In this document: positions 39,723 to 51,354 of the stretch, in pieces
How positions within the stretch are numbered: the stretch's first letter is position 1
How the letters are laid out: each line of letters opens with the position of its first letter
The notes under the pieces: generated by a model
What the model was told of the DNA's origin: nothing
Databases searched by the model: none
Seen by the model: only the letters and a program-made list of their open reading frames with translations
Made by a program: the position numbers and the translations under genes
Assembly: GCA_963693365.1 (NCBI GenBank)
Contig: CAVNZM010000008.1
Span: 4,464,001 to 4,528,000, forward strand
DNA length: 64,000 bases
Direction of reading: 5' to 3'
Source: Amoebidium appalachense
Taxonomy: Eukaryota > Ichthyosporea

Positions 39723-40461
39723 AAATAGAAGACATACAGAATGTTTATATTTGAACGGGCTACGGTGGGGGAGGGGGGGGAGGGGGGGGGAGAGGGGGAG
39801 GAGAGGGGAGGGGGGAGGGGGGAGGAAGGGGGTGATGAAAAAGCAAACACAGACTTGAGTGTTTCCTATGTAGGTGGCAGCACAAAGAGGCGCAAGGTGG
39901 CGCCTGTGTGTGGGCCAGCCATTAAACACATACTGGATGAGGACCAGATAGTAAAGGACCTTAGCACCATACGACACGTGCCTTCAAAAAAGGGTGCGTG
40001 CATGGTGTGTGTGTACGTGTGTGAATTGTTGTGGATGCACGTGTGTGCATGGTGTGTGAGGACGCGTGTGCATGGTGTGTGAGGACGTGTGTGCATGGTG
40101 TGTGTGTACGTGTGTGGAGATAAACGGGTGTCCATGTGCTTGTATGTGTGTGCATGCTGTTTGTGTGTGTATGTGTGTGGAGATAAACGGGTGTCCATGT
40201 ACTTGTATGTGTGTGCATGCTGTTTGTGTGTGTATGTGTGTCGAGATGCACGTGTGTTCATGCATGCCCACATTGTGCACGTGTAAGCGCAACAGGGTTT
40301 TGAGATGCAGGCATACATAGGCACATACAGACACGTGCAGCTGAAGATATGTACATGCACGATTATACACGTTCAGGCACACACGCCCACTGTGCTCACC
40401 GGGCGAGTGGGTCAGTGGAGCACACACGCATACAGGCACGGCACACAGGTGCTCTAGTTTG

Positions 40462-40528
<67 letters not shown>

Positions 40529-40607
40529 TTGGGGCAGTATCCGGTCCGACTATACATATCAGGCTTGATGAAGTCAAACCCCATCAACACTTATCCCCCC
40601 TCCCCCC

Positions 40608-40638
<31 letters not shown>

Positions 40639-42030
40639 TTACACGCACACACACAGTTAATGACTCTAAACAAGTAGATATTGGCTGCCTTTGTGTTGCG
40701 TTCGTGATCTCTCCAAATGTCTTTGCTATTATAGTTTCGCCCACGCGTGCAGACATCAGTCTCCCTTTGCCTCCCTTCCCCCCTGAGTTGGGTTTCGTTA
40801 ACGAGGTGAATAGGTCGAAACTCGGGTACTGTGGATGACGTGGGCCCCCCCTGAGGATGGGCTCTGCTCATTATGCATACTCTTTATGTATGGCTTGCAT
40901 TCTGCATCGTGTTATCCGTTTGTTCTTGTGTACTTCGTACTTTTTGACGCATTCAAACTCCCCCCCCCCCCCTCCCCCCGCGTCCCTCCCCCCGTCGCCG
41001 CCGCGCGGGAAACCTTCAACGTCCAACACGCACATGCACGCACACACGCACACACACACACACACACAAGCAAAAACATGCACACACATGGCGTGTGCAG
41101 ACAATGTCCATGTTATACCACAAGGGTGCATACCTCTCTCATTTGGACCGCCGCCACCCATGTTTGATTTCAGAAACCGCTTTCTGCCTCTGCTTCTTGT
41201 GGTATCCAGTCGTAACCATGCAGCATACGAAACCGTTGACACTGACTCCACTCTTTCCTATGACAGGTTCATCGAGCCATCGACGGAGGTAGAACCTGTT
41301 TCTTTCCTTTGTTCTCGTTCTTCGTTCTTCTTTTTTTGCCGTGTTTTCGGCACCCTTTCATCATTCTCCAAGGGAGCGTGGCGGCTAGAAACGAGCACGT
41401 AGGGGCTCCCGTACGGGCCAGTCAGCAACAGAACACGCACTTGATGTTCTTTAGAAACCAAATGTAGTTGATATCCCTGTGCGTGTGTGCTGATGAACGA
41501 ACGAAAGAAACCGGCAGATGAGCAAATGTGTCAAGTTTGAAATGATTCTTCTTTGGGCCATCTAAAAAGATGTGTTGTTATATTGCCGGATATCAACATT
41601 GAACTTGTGTATTGAAGCTGCAACGTGAAACTTTGTTGGGAAGTTTTACGATGTTGTCGGCAATGTACCAATGAGTGAGTGACTTTACGGCTACATCGGG
41701 CTGCAGGATTGCGGACACTATTCATGGAGTAAGAAGGAGAAAGGTGCGCCTCATACATATATGTATATATGTAGATATATATATATATATATATATATAT
41801 ACACCGTCTGATTATGGATTTATGGACAGAGTAGTCTGATAGATATGCCTTTTGTATGCACACGCGACGTCCCCAGCCTTTGGCCCTTCAACAATTATTA
41901 AAGACGCAACAACTATCAACATACACTCAGTTTAAAAGAGAGACACAGAGACCTTTTTGTTTTTGTAGGAGGACAGCAGGTTACCAACAAGGGCTCTGAG
42001 CTTAGAAGGGTGGACTTTCGAGTTGAAAAC
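35725..42030 (+). CDS. SUDS3: SDS3/BRMS1-like subunit of the Sin3 histone deacetylase complex
   Basis: Sds3/BRMS1 proteins bridge Sin3 and HDACs through coiled coils and repress transcription in the nucleus. Exons in phase: 35725-35907 (acidic N-terminus, then LKKITYEETLKRIEQEIAEL), 36971-37066 (ETHAEYLKKLAGLDQKRQDY), 38114-38180 (DCVNARYKKEKQSAEQDL), 39045-39203 (MMQALQEQKRRLEDERNS...), 39874-39993 (STKRRKVAPVCGPAIKHILD, then EDQIVKDLSTI) and 41224-41288 (YETVDTDSTLSYDRF). The order matches human SUDS3: acidic head, long coiled coil, KRRK basic patch, a DEQI-DL-like motif, and a capped tail beginning near Y-D-R/K. A further exon is possible at 41980-42030 (VTNKGSELRRVDFRVEN); reading from 41969 instead gives a stop at 42034. 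The 5' end may be earlier: an exon 34849-34916 (MEMPTKSRENN...) with donor GTAAGA joins in phase to 35724. Introns are (CA)n and homopolymers. Confidence 0.75.
40783..40958 (+). mobile_element. SINE-like repeat, copy 1 (176 bp, followed by poly C)
   Basis: Begins CTGAGTTGGGTTTCGTTAAC and ends GACGCATTCAAAC, followed at once by a C-rich run. It is nearly identical to the complete inverted copy at 42963-43138 and to the 5'-shortened inverted copy at 50705-50839. It lies in the intron before the last clear exon of the SDS3-like gene. Confidence 0.7.
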
Positions 42031-42397
42031 GTAACATGGGGGTCTCGGAGCAATCCTCCCTCGTCCTTCATTTTTCTCCTTTTTTTTTTTTTTTTTTTTT
42101 TTTTTTTGTTCCCTGTGTTTGTGTGTGTGTGGGGGGGGTGGGGCGGGGGGGTGTCCGTGGTCGTTTTACTGTAATGACATGTATCTTTTCAATTTTCTTG
42201 AAATTTTAATACACATTAGTGTGAGGACTAGAGGGTTTGTTGACTTTATTGCCAGGCATATGGAACGAATGAAACATGCAATAAACTTGCAAACTTGCAG
42301 TAATTATTATCCTGCTCGTGAAAATCCAATTCCGATACTGTCGTTCGGTTTCTACTCACGTTTTTGTGTTGATCACGGTCTGCATCGGGGGGAGGAA

Positions 42398-42446
<49 letters not shown>

Positions 42447-42922
42447 AAAATGGGTGTGTAAACATGGAATCCCTATTATCCCCCTCTGAATCAACCTTAA
42501 CCGATGATCATCATTCCCCCCCCCCCCCCCCCCTCCCCACCCACCCACACACACACACCACCCCCTTCCTTTTTCTCCTTTCTTTTTTTCTCCTCCTCCT
42601 CCTCCTCCTTTTTATCTTTTCTTTTCTTTTCTCCTTTCTTTTCCTTTTTTTTTTTTTTTTTTTTTTGGTGGTGGTGGGGGGGGGGGGGGGGGGGGGTTCC
42701 GTGGTCGTTTTACTGTAATGACTTTGTTTGTTACCCAAGTTTATTCGGTGACCTAAATATTGTTTTGGGCAATTGGCCGTCCGGAAGTTACTGAATGATA
42801 ATATCGTAGCTGAATACTTTAACAGTGATCGATGAGTATGTGATGACTGGGTACCTATGTTTTTTTTTGTAGTACTAGGTGCTTCAAGGGCTTTCAAAAC
42901 TCCGAACTGCATCATAAATAGG

Positions 42923-42962
<40 letters not shown>

Positions 42963-42965
<3 letters not shown>

Positions 42966-43138
42966 TGAATGCGTCAAAAAGTACGAAGTACACAAGAACA
43001 AACGGATAACACGATGCAGAATGCAAGCCATACATAAAGAGTATGCATAATAAGCAGAGCCCATCCTCAGGGGGGGCCCACGTCATCCACAGTACCCGAG
43101 TTTCGACCTATTCCCCTCGTTAACGAAACCCAACTCAG
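42963..43138 (-). mobile_element. SINE-like repeat, copy 2 (176 bp, followed by poly C)
   Basis: Same unit as 40783-40958 on the opposite strand with only a few differences. Its ATTCAAAC end abuts a G run of about 38 bases, that is, a poly(C) tail on the element's own strand. Confidence 0.7.
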
Positions 43139-43764
43139 ATACTGTTTCACTTGAACATGAGTAGGTCACCCGTCTTGATCAGAGACGAGCAGGGTTGCTT
43201 ATGCAGGCAAGGGCAGTGGGAAAGGCCGGGGGTTAAAGTTGCAGCAGTAAGCAGAAGCAAGAAAAATATAGATAGGAACTCAGGAGACGGGGCTTCTAGG
43301 AAGCTCCCCCGTCGATACCTAAGTCGATACTTCCCTGGCTAACATACTACACCAGCTGAAAAGAATTAAGTCCCGAAGGCCACAGAATTCGTAATCAGAG
43401 GGGAAAATATGAGATTTGACCCACGCCGCAGGGTAGTAACACGCTTACTAGGGCGGAACTTTATCGTCTTCGAACGGAAAGCTATGCCCCCGGATGTCAG
43501 CCGGAAATATGGTATCACCCATTGCTTTGGGCTTGAAAAAAGCCAAACCGATAGTCCGAGTTATGTTACGCCGGCGGGTAACATGCCGCATGGGTTCCAA
43601 GGGAGCTGTCGCCAACAGAGCGGTGTGTGCATGCGTGCGCGTAACGCAATGTGTGAAGTGTGTCTATAGCTATGAAAGGGGGTATGCAGAAGTGGACAGA
43701 TGAAGTGTGTGGAGAGAAAAACAGTAAGAAGAAAAGTAGACACCGGTATGTGCAACCCCGCACA

Positions 43765-43799
<35 letters not shown>

Positions 43800-43896
43800 A
43801 ATAAGCGAAGATTACAGGTAATCAACCAGAACAACAAATGACAAGCAAAACAACAGGCGCCAAAAAAAAAAAAAAAAAAAAAAAAAAAAGGAGGAA

Positions 43897-43902
<6 letters not shown>

Positions 43903-43986
<84 letters not shown>
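43903..43986. repeat. (GA)n microsatellite
   Basis: About 84 bp of GA dinucleotide repeat preceded by an A run (43862-43889). Confidence 0.95.
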
Positions 43987-43989
<3 letters not shown>

Positions 43990-44070
43990 GGAGAGAGGGA
44001 GAGAGAGAGAGAGAGAGAGAAGGGGGGGGGGGGGGGGGGGGGGGGAGGGGAGGGGAGGGGGGGAGGGGGG

Positions 44071-44420
44071 TCTTAGGGATGCTGCAGAATCGTCAGATAT
44101 TAGACAAATCGTACCAATACGATCATTCTCTCATATATGTGAGAAGATTGTGACTAACGATGTGCAGATCTGGTTAAGACCTGTTGGGTGTGCAGAGAAA
44201 ATGGGAGGGGAAGGAGGAGGGAAAGGGGGAGGGGGGGGGGGGGGAAGTAAGAGAGGGGAGGGAATGTTAGAGTGTCAGTAGTCTCAGGGGACCCTGCAGA
44301 GTCGTTAGATGTCAGACAAAAACGCACCAACGACCAAGTTCTCCGAGGGGAGAAATGCGTAAAACGTTCTGCAGAGTGGGTTAGAGACCTGCTGATGAGA
44401 AGAGTGTATGCAGGGTTTGG
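44071..44420. repeat. Two diverged direct repeats of about 125-140 bp
   Basis: 44071-44210 and 44279-44420 share an ordered set of words: gcagaRtcgtYagat, tRgacaaa, then gcagag and an AGACCTG-like segment. In one frame both read D-x-AES-x-D-x-RQ, so they may be duplicated, decayed coding sequence. No family was recognised. Confidence 0.4.
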
Positions 44421-44500
44421 CCAGGGGGGGGGGGGGGGGGGGAAGGGGGGGGGAAAAAGAAGGTAGGAGGGGAAGGGGGGGGGGGGGGGGAGGAGAGGGG

Positions 44501-44568
<68 letters not shown>

Positions 44569-44594
44569 AGGGAGGGGAGGGAGGGAGGGGGAAG

Positions 44595-44631
<37 letters not shown>

Positions 44632-45043
44632 CTGTGGTGGACAGATCAGAGACGAGACCTCCATTTCAAAACTTACCAGGCAACCCAAAAAACCTAGCCG
44701 GCTGAGAAAGAAGAACGGCGGGGGAATTGTTTGGGAAAAGGAGCGGGGGGAGAGAGAGAGGGGGGGGGGGGGGGGGGGGAGGGGAAGGGGGGGGGAGAGG
44801 GGGAGAGAGGGGGAGAGGGAGAGAGAGAGAGAGGGAGGGAGAGAACGAGAGAGAACGAAAGAGAGCGAGAGAGGGAGACAGAGAGAGAGAGAGGGAGGGA
44901 GAGAGAGGGAGAGGGAGAGAGAGAGGGAGAGGGAGAGAGAGAGGGAGAGAGAGAGGGAGGGGGGGGGAGGGGGGGGGGGGAGGTGTAGGGGCTGGTAGGG
45001 GGGAGGGGGGGGGGGGGGGGGGGGACCGGGATAGAGTGGGGGA

Positions 45044-47074
45044 CTAGGGAGTGTTGATCTTTTTAGTGATGATGGAGAGTATGTGAGAGGAGTGAACGCC
45101 ACGGTATATGTGCGGGTGTGTGGCGAGAAAGCTGTGCGTTTTGTGGTGCAAGAGTCTAAACGAGTAGCCTTTGTTAAGCAATGTTTTAGCAAGTCGTGCA
45201 GTGCATGTGGTGAATGCAGCAAGTGTGGAGCATTTGCGCTGGTAGCTATGCATTTGACTTGTCATGATGCCGTATTTTGCAGTGCGGGAGATGAATGAGT
45301 CGTGATGTGGGAAACGAACGATGTCTAGTGTATTGAACGTGGGTGTGTCGAGCTTGTTGTAGATGGTTGTGTGAATGCCGTGATTAGTGCAGGTGATATG
45401 CAAGTCGAGGTAGGGGACAGAGGGGGAGGAACCGGCAGGGTTGAGTTGAAGGCTGGTCTTGGGATATAGACCGAAATCACAATCTTCTAAATAGAGGTGG
45501 GAGAGAATGCGAGGATTATGAAGGGAGATCAAATCATCTATGTAGCGGCGAGTAAACTGAAAATCTACCAAGACATCAATGCGTTCGTGTGCAATAAGCT
45601 TGCGAACAAAATCCAACTCATAAGTAAAGAGATAGAAATTAGCCAAGAAAACAGCACAGTTTGTACCCATGGGGATACCAATGTCCTGTTTGTAGAGGGT
45701 ATTGCCAAACACAACATATATGTTATCTACGAGGAAACATAGAAAATCCACAAGCTGTGCCTTAGAGAGATGTAGAGAGTGTTCTTTAGGCTCAAAGGAA
45801 TCATCCTGGGAATCATCATCTACACGATCCACCCAGGACAACGTGGAGCCGGTTTTCTTAATAAACATGTGTGGTTTGCGAGCGTCCGTGCATTTTTTGA
45901 CAAATATTGCGTCAATCAGTGTAGTGAGGCGAGCTTTCAAATCATGCAAGTCAATCTTGGTGTAGAGTGTGGAAAAATCAAACACAGACACGGGCGTATT
46001 TTCGTGTTGGCGTGTGGTACGGTTAAGGGCGTTGATTGTGTGTGTGAGTGCGGTGCTATCCGTGAGAATCCAAGAGCTAGTGTTGTGTGGCAGGTGGGGT
46101 TTGACAACATCACACCACATACGTTCGACATCAGGGGAGACGAACTTAAACACACTAGTGAGAAGGCGGGAGAGAGGTTCAAGTGATGTGGCAGAGGAGT
46201 TGGCAATGAAACGGAAGGTGGGTGGTGTTTTGTGCATTTTAACTATGGCCTGAAATGTGGGCAAGCGTGCAGTGCGACGTCCTGGTGTGCCTTTTATGTC
46301 ATGTGTTTTGAGAAATGCAAGGTGTTGTGCAACAATGTCTTTTGGTGCAGTGTTGCAGACGGTGTATGTTGCGGCAGGTGCATGCAGTTCGGCTGTAATG
46401 CTGCTAACGTAGTGTTTTTTGCAGACGATCACGAACGTGTTGCTAGCTTTATCCATTGTGGTGACTACGAAACGTTTTTGGAAGCGACGCAGTAGAAGCA
46501 CAGAAGCTTGTGGTACGGTGTGTGTGTTGGGTGCGTGTTGTGCATATGGCAGGAAGGGGCGACACTTAGTAAAGACGGCGGCTGCCCACGGATTCAAAGA
46601 GGGATAAGCTGCCATACCAAGATCGTACATCTTGTTACAGAAACTTTGCAACGCCTGTGTCAATAAATTGCTACAGGTGGTGTCCTCCGTCTGCTCGACC
46701 TGCATTCGGAACTTGGTTCCAAAATGCATGAGCGATGCAAAGTCTGCGGGCAGGCCGGGAATGTCTAAGCGCGATGTAAGCACGTGTCCGTGTTGTGGGT
46801 GTACGTATGGCGCATAGTGCGGGTCGTTGCAAGGGCAGGGTTGTGCATGGATGTTTGCTATGGTGTCCTGCGGGAGTCGTGCGGTGTGTTTGCAGTTGAT
46901 AGTGGTGTAGCCCAGGGTAGACACATATTTCCACACAGCAGAGATACGGAATTTACGCATTTCAAGCGGCAGGAGAGCATGTATTTCTTTGTCTTTGATG
47001 ATGCGTTGCAAAGGGATTCTATCGAGCCCGGAGTTATGAAACACAGACACCAACATCACATGGGGTTGCGACAT
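45044..47074 (-). CDS. Reverse transcriptase ORF, Penelope-like (RT-only type)
   Basis: A single 676-residue open frame. Palm motifs in order: K-HK followed by FRFIAN (about 287-292), DFSTLYT (about 366), GIPMGTNCA (about 466), YIDD catalytic box (511-514) and YLDLHI (about 555), then a conserved PHHDSF...YGI-TSQ tail. An upstream Cys/His cluster (PCPCNDPHYAPYVHPQHGHV, about 79-98) precedes the RT. This pattern matches a broad family of RT-only ORFs found in many animal and protist genomes and related to Penelope-like elements. No GIY-YIG endonuclease follows, so it resembles endonuclease-lacking members. The frame stays open upstream to 47131, directly after a poly(C)-AG acceptor-like site, so a spliced 5' exon is possible. 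No terminal repeats were seen. The intact frame among decayed retroelements suggests recent activity or domestication. Confidence 0.75.
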   Translation of the reverse strand: MSQPHVMLVSVFHNSGLDRIPLQRIIKDKEIHALLPLEMRKFRISAVWKYVSTLGYTTINCKHTARLPQDTIANIHAQPCPCNDPHYAPYVHPQHGHVLTSRLDIPGLPADFASLMHFGTKFRMQVEQTEDTTCSNLLTQALQSFCNKMYDLGMAAYPSLNPWAAAVFTKCRPFLPYAQHAPNTHTVPQASVLLLRRFQKRFVVTTMDKASNTFVIVCKKHYVSSITAELHAPAATYTVCNTAPKDIVAQHLAFLKTHDIKGTPGRRTARLPTFQAIVKMHKTPPTFRFIANSSATSLEPLSRLLTSVFKFVSPDVERMWCDVVKPHLPHNTSSWILTDSTALTHTINALNRTTRQHENTPVSVFDFSTLYTKIDLHDLKARLTTLIDAIFVKKCTDARKPHMFIKKTGSTLSWVDRVDDDSQDDSFEPKEHSLHLSKAQLVDFLCFLVDNIYVVFGNTLYKQDIGIPMGTNCAVFLANFYLFTYELDFVRKLIAHERIDVLVDFQFTRRYIDDLISLHNPRILSHLYLEDCDFGLYPKTSLQLNPAGSSPSVPYLDLHITCTNHGIHTTIYNKLDTPTFNTLDIVRFPHHDSFISRTAKYGIMTSQMHSYQRKCSTLAAFTTCTARLAKTLLNKGYSFRLLHHKTHSFLATHPHIYRGVHSSHILSIITKKINTP

Positions 47075-47131
47075 GTCAACACGTTCAAGTTCAAAACGAC
47101 TACGTAATTCACGTTTGAGGCACGCAGCAAT

Positions 47132-47405
47132 CTGGGGGGGGGGGGGTTCCTTTTACACCAGGTTATACAAGTGTTTCTTTTCATTCTGCACGACTTTTTT
47201 ACTGCAGACCAAACGGGGCTTCTCTCTTGGTCAGTTTAGAAACCTCCACTCCACATAACCTAACTACTCAGTATAGATAATTGTTAGAACGTCTGACTCA
47301 CCTTATACACTGTTGCATGTATCTTAAACTAAAAACCGCCCAAACCGCACATTCGGCCTGATCCCCCCCCCCCCCCCCCCCCCCCCCCCTCCCGGCGCCA
47401 AAAAA

Positions 47406-47454
<49 letters not shown>

Positions 47455-48633
47455 ACCAAACAAAAACAATAACAAGCCTTGATGATGATAATGATGATGA
47501 TGATAATAACAATAATAACAGTAAAAAAAATAGTAATAATAATAATAATAATAATAATCAACAAACATACACATACATACACAACCACCAACACCACGAC
47601 CTCGGCAGCAGTGCCGTTCCCCCTACGAACTTTTCTTCACCAGAATTCGAGACGAGCACTTCGTCGTTTGTAAATCTTGTACGCTTTGCCCCTGGCGTTT
47701 TAGCCAAAGTAAAAAACCCAGCATAGTATAGTTGGAAAACACCTGTACTTTATTAAGAGAAACCTATTTCAAAAACACCTATCTTGAGTTATCGGTGAGA
47801 TCATACTTACTAGATGTACCACCCGATTGCATGTTCGTCCGTTCAATAAAAACCGTGGTATTCATGCGCTCCCCTATCATTGAAACACTTAAAGAAATAA
47901 CAACAGCATACACCTGGAAAAGAATATCGTGACCACGTAACCACCTCCTATGTCCTGAAAGAAAAAGTTAAAACAGCTAATGAAGGAAAGACCAAACGGG
48001 GTAAAATATTAGTCAATATGTTGTGCTCCCTACTAGCTATATATAGAACACCTCATGTAATGGGGCACATAAAACCGATGCCAAGTCATATACATGAGAA
48101 AAAACCTCAGCCTGAGGCTGGATAAAGAAAAAGGCATGAAAACAAAAGCCTTTGGCAAAGAACCCCCCCCCCCCCCCCCCCTCCTCCCTCCTTCCACCCA
48201 CCCCTCTTCCCCACCTTAACCCTTATATTAAAAAAAAAAAAAAAAAAGGAAAATGGATAATGAAAAATAAGAGATCTAAGATCACCCACCACAAGCACTC
48301 TACCTGTTCAGGCTTGCTTGATCCCTGGTAACCGCATTTGGTAACACACGGGATGATTTCATTGGCCGACTCACAGGGCCGAGAACCGGGTCCAGCCGAT
48401 CACCCCACTCTCTGCACAAGAGCAATTGGAATTGGGGAGGATTAGTGGTGGATTGGAACGTTCAAACCATAGGGCTGATAGATTAGAGAGCAGATAAAAT
48501 GAAAGACAAGAAAGGAAGCTGTGAGCACAAAAACGAGACAGTACAGAAACGAAGACAAAAGTGCAGGAGGAAAACAGTCCACTGCCCACAATCAGGGGAT
48601 TTTCATTCTTTTCATGCTCGCTCCCGCTTCTCC

Positions 48634-48670
<37 letters not shown>

Positions 48671-48779
48671 CTCCGTCCTTCTCTTGCTCTTCCCCTCCCT
48701 CCATCCCTCTCTTGCTCTTCCCCAGCCTCCCCCCTTCTCTTGTTCTTCTTTCTCTCTCTCTCTTGTTTTGAGGGTGTAT

Positions 48780-48810
<31 letters not shown>

Positions 48811-49515
48811 GGGAGGGGGGGGAGAGGAGAGGGAGGGGGTGGAGAGAGGGGAGGAGGGGGGGGGGGGGGGGGGAGAGGGGGGATGGGAGAGTAAGCAGTG
48901 AGTGAGAGGATATGGGGAAGATCAGGTGATTGGATACACATTACTAATGCGGAGAGGTGCAATGAAACAGAGAACGAAACAGGCAGCAGCCTGGTCTTAT
49001 GGACAGTCAGCGGAAGGGCATGTGGTCGTGCACGAGTGGTTGGTGTAGGGCTGTGTGTGTCTGGTTGTGTGTGGACGGGAGGGAGAGAGAGAGACCAAGT
49101 GAGGAAGGGAATGAGCGGGGCAAGCTACGGCGCAAGGAGGAGGACGGGGAGGGGGGGAAGGGGGGGGGGGGGGGGGGGGGGGAGGGCGAGAGAGAGAGGG
49201 AGGGTGGGGGGGCAGGAGGAAAGGAGGGAGGGAGAGAGAGGGTGTGTGTTTGAGATAGGACGGGGGTGAGGGAGCAAGGCAGAGAGGAAGGGACGGGGGG
49301 GGGGGGAGAGGGGGGAGAGGAGGGGAAGGAGGGAGATCTGGAGGGAGGGAGGGAGGGAGGGAGGGAAAGGGTAGGAGGGAGGGAGCAGGAGGGGGAGGAG
49401 TGGGGGGGGGGGGCTGGCGAGAGAGGGGGACTACTCACCCTAGTCACTAACTTTTCTTGAGGGGTTGCGAAAGAGAAGGGGGGGGGGGGGGGGGGGGGGG
49501 GGGGTGAAAGTTTAC
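47132..49515. other. Spacer with A/C runs and scattered unique sequence
   Basis: C run and A run at 47363-47453, (AAT/ATG)-type repeats at 47479-47570, unique sequence to 48160 with one 66-codon open frame (47732-47932) that I cannot assign, C run at 48164-48181, unique sequence at 48250-48630, then G/GA-rich sequence to 49500. A possible minus-strand exon at about 48308-48376 (ANEIIPCVTKCGYQGS) could belong to the F-box/LRR gene but lacks support. Confidence 0.5.
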
Positions 49516-50839
49516 CTCTTTAATTGCAGACTTGAGTTTTTTGCCCCCTGGCACGTCACGCGACACAACCACCTCTTCCAAATATGGGCACGACACCAAC
49601 ACTGAGACGTTTGCGTTGATGTCCTCCAGACGAACTTTGTGCAAATTCGGGTGCGACGCCAAGCACGAGACATCGGTCACTCCCTCTAGTTGCATAAGCG
49701 AGAGGTCGGACAGAAGGGGGCAAAGGGATATGGGGGTTATGTCCGTTAGAGATCCCATTTCAATCAGGCTGACAGTTTCGAGTGCCCGGCAGTGTCCGAG
49801 GGGGGATATGTCTTTAAGCCGGATGAGATAACTCAGCATAATATCAACGAGATATACACATGACGAGAGGGCGGAAATGTCACTCAGCATATCCAACTCT
49901 GAAAGGAAGATTGTTGTGAGTACGTTGGGGGTGGTGGGGATGGGTCCGAGTGAGGAGACATCAAAAAAATGTTCGATTGTCAGAGAATTTAGGTGTGGGT
50001 GATTGACCAATGAGAAATGCCCGTTAAGATGGAAACCCTCGTGGTCATCAGAGTCTGGCGCTCCCAGCTGCAGCTCTCTGAGCTCATGCAGATCGGGTAG
50101 AACCTGCGATTGAATTTTTTTGTGGTTGGGTGGGTGTTTTCAGATGTGTGTGTTTGTACGCAGGGGCGGGGAGGGGGGAGGGAGAGGAGGATGCATGGGT
50201 GGGTGCATGGGTGAGTGGGTCCGGGGAGAAGGGACAAGGGTGGGTGGGTGGGTGGGTGGGTGGGGGGGGGGGGGGGGGGGGGGGGATGGGATGGGAAATT
50301 GCTGTTGGGGAGCAATCAGGTCGGTTATGAAACGTAGATGTGTGAGACCGGAGTACACATGCATGCGTGTGTGCATGTGTGCCCTAGTGTGCCGAAGTAC
50401 ATGTGTGAGTGTGAACGAAAGGGCACGAGAAAGGCAGCATAGGGGGGGGGGGGAGGAGAACTGGGGAGGGGGGGTGAAGCAGAGAAGGAGGGAGGTGGGA
50501 AGAGCATCGTGGAGGACACAGAGGTACGAAGGGCCGGGGGTGGGGGGTGGGGGGAGGGGGTGGGGTGGGGTGGGGGGGGGGGGGGGGGATAGTGGAATGT
50601 GTTACAGAGCGCGACGGACAAAACAAAATAGAGTAAGGATCATAAAAGCCCATCCCGAAAAAAAAAAGGAGAGGGAGGGGGAGAGCCGGGGGGGGGGGGG
50701 GGGGGTTTGAATGCGTCAAAGAGTACGAAGTACACAAGAACAAACGGATAACACGATGCAGAATGCAAGCCATACATAAAGAGTATGCATAATAAGCAGA
50801 GCCCATCCTCAGGGGGGGCCCACGTCATCCACAGTACCC

Positions 50840-50880
<41 letters not shown>

Positions 50881-51312
50881 AAACCCACACAAAAGGCCGT
50901 GGAAAGCCGAACAGTCAAGGCTGAAACAGTAAAGAGAGAGGGACGGGGAGAGGGGAGAGGGGAGAGGGGGGGGGGGGGGGGGGGGGGGAGGAAGGGGAGG
51001 GGGGGGGGGAGAGAGAGAGAGAGAGGGGGGGGGGGGGGGGGGTTAAACTTCACAGAGGACACACACACAAACACAAAAGAATAGATCTCGAAAGACAAGG
51101 GAAAGCACAAGTGTTCAGGCAGGTGCATGAGCCGGACTATCATCAGAAAATGTTCGTGTCCATTCTTTAGCATTAAGCGGGTGGGGGGGGGGGGGGGGGG
51201 GGGGGAGGAAGATAATCTAGAAAGTTAAAAAATTAAACAAAAAAATGGGCAAGTTGAGGGAAGTGGGAAAGAGGTGCGCTTCAACAGAGTGTGAGGGAAC
51301 GCGACCATTAAG

Positions 51313-51354
<42 letters not shown>

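Larger units (their letters stand above)
42031..45043. other. Repeat-rich region between the SDS3-like gene and the reverse transcriptase ORF
   Basis: Contains two T-run/G-run junctions each followed by an identical 25-base block (42154-42178 and 42698-42722), a long G run at about 42383-42442, SINE-like copy 2, about 650 bp of unique sequence without a convincing gene (43139-43790), (GA)n at 43903-43986, a pair of diverged direct repeats (44071-44210 and 44279-44420) and alternating A and G runs to 45030. Confidence 0.6.

Noticed and set aside
40783-40850. tRNA gene at the 5' end of the SINE-like repeat
   Set aside because: GGTCGAAACTC vaguely resembles a B box, but no cloverleaf or matching A box could be drawn.
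40835-40958. A conserved 40-codon frame ([11 protein letters not shown]...) seen in all three SINE-like copies
   Set aside because: The copies are nearly identical DNA, so shared openness is expected; it runs into poly-Pro from the C tail and has no independent support.
43409-43669. 86-codon plus-strand open frame in unique sequence
   Set aside because: Overlapping frames are equally open, no splice partners were found and no family resemblance.
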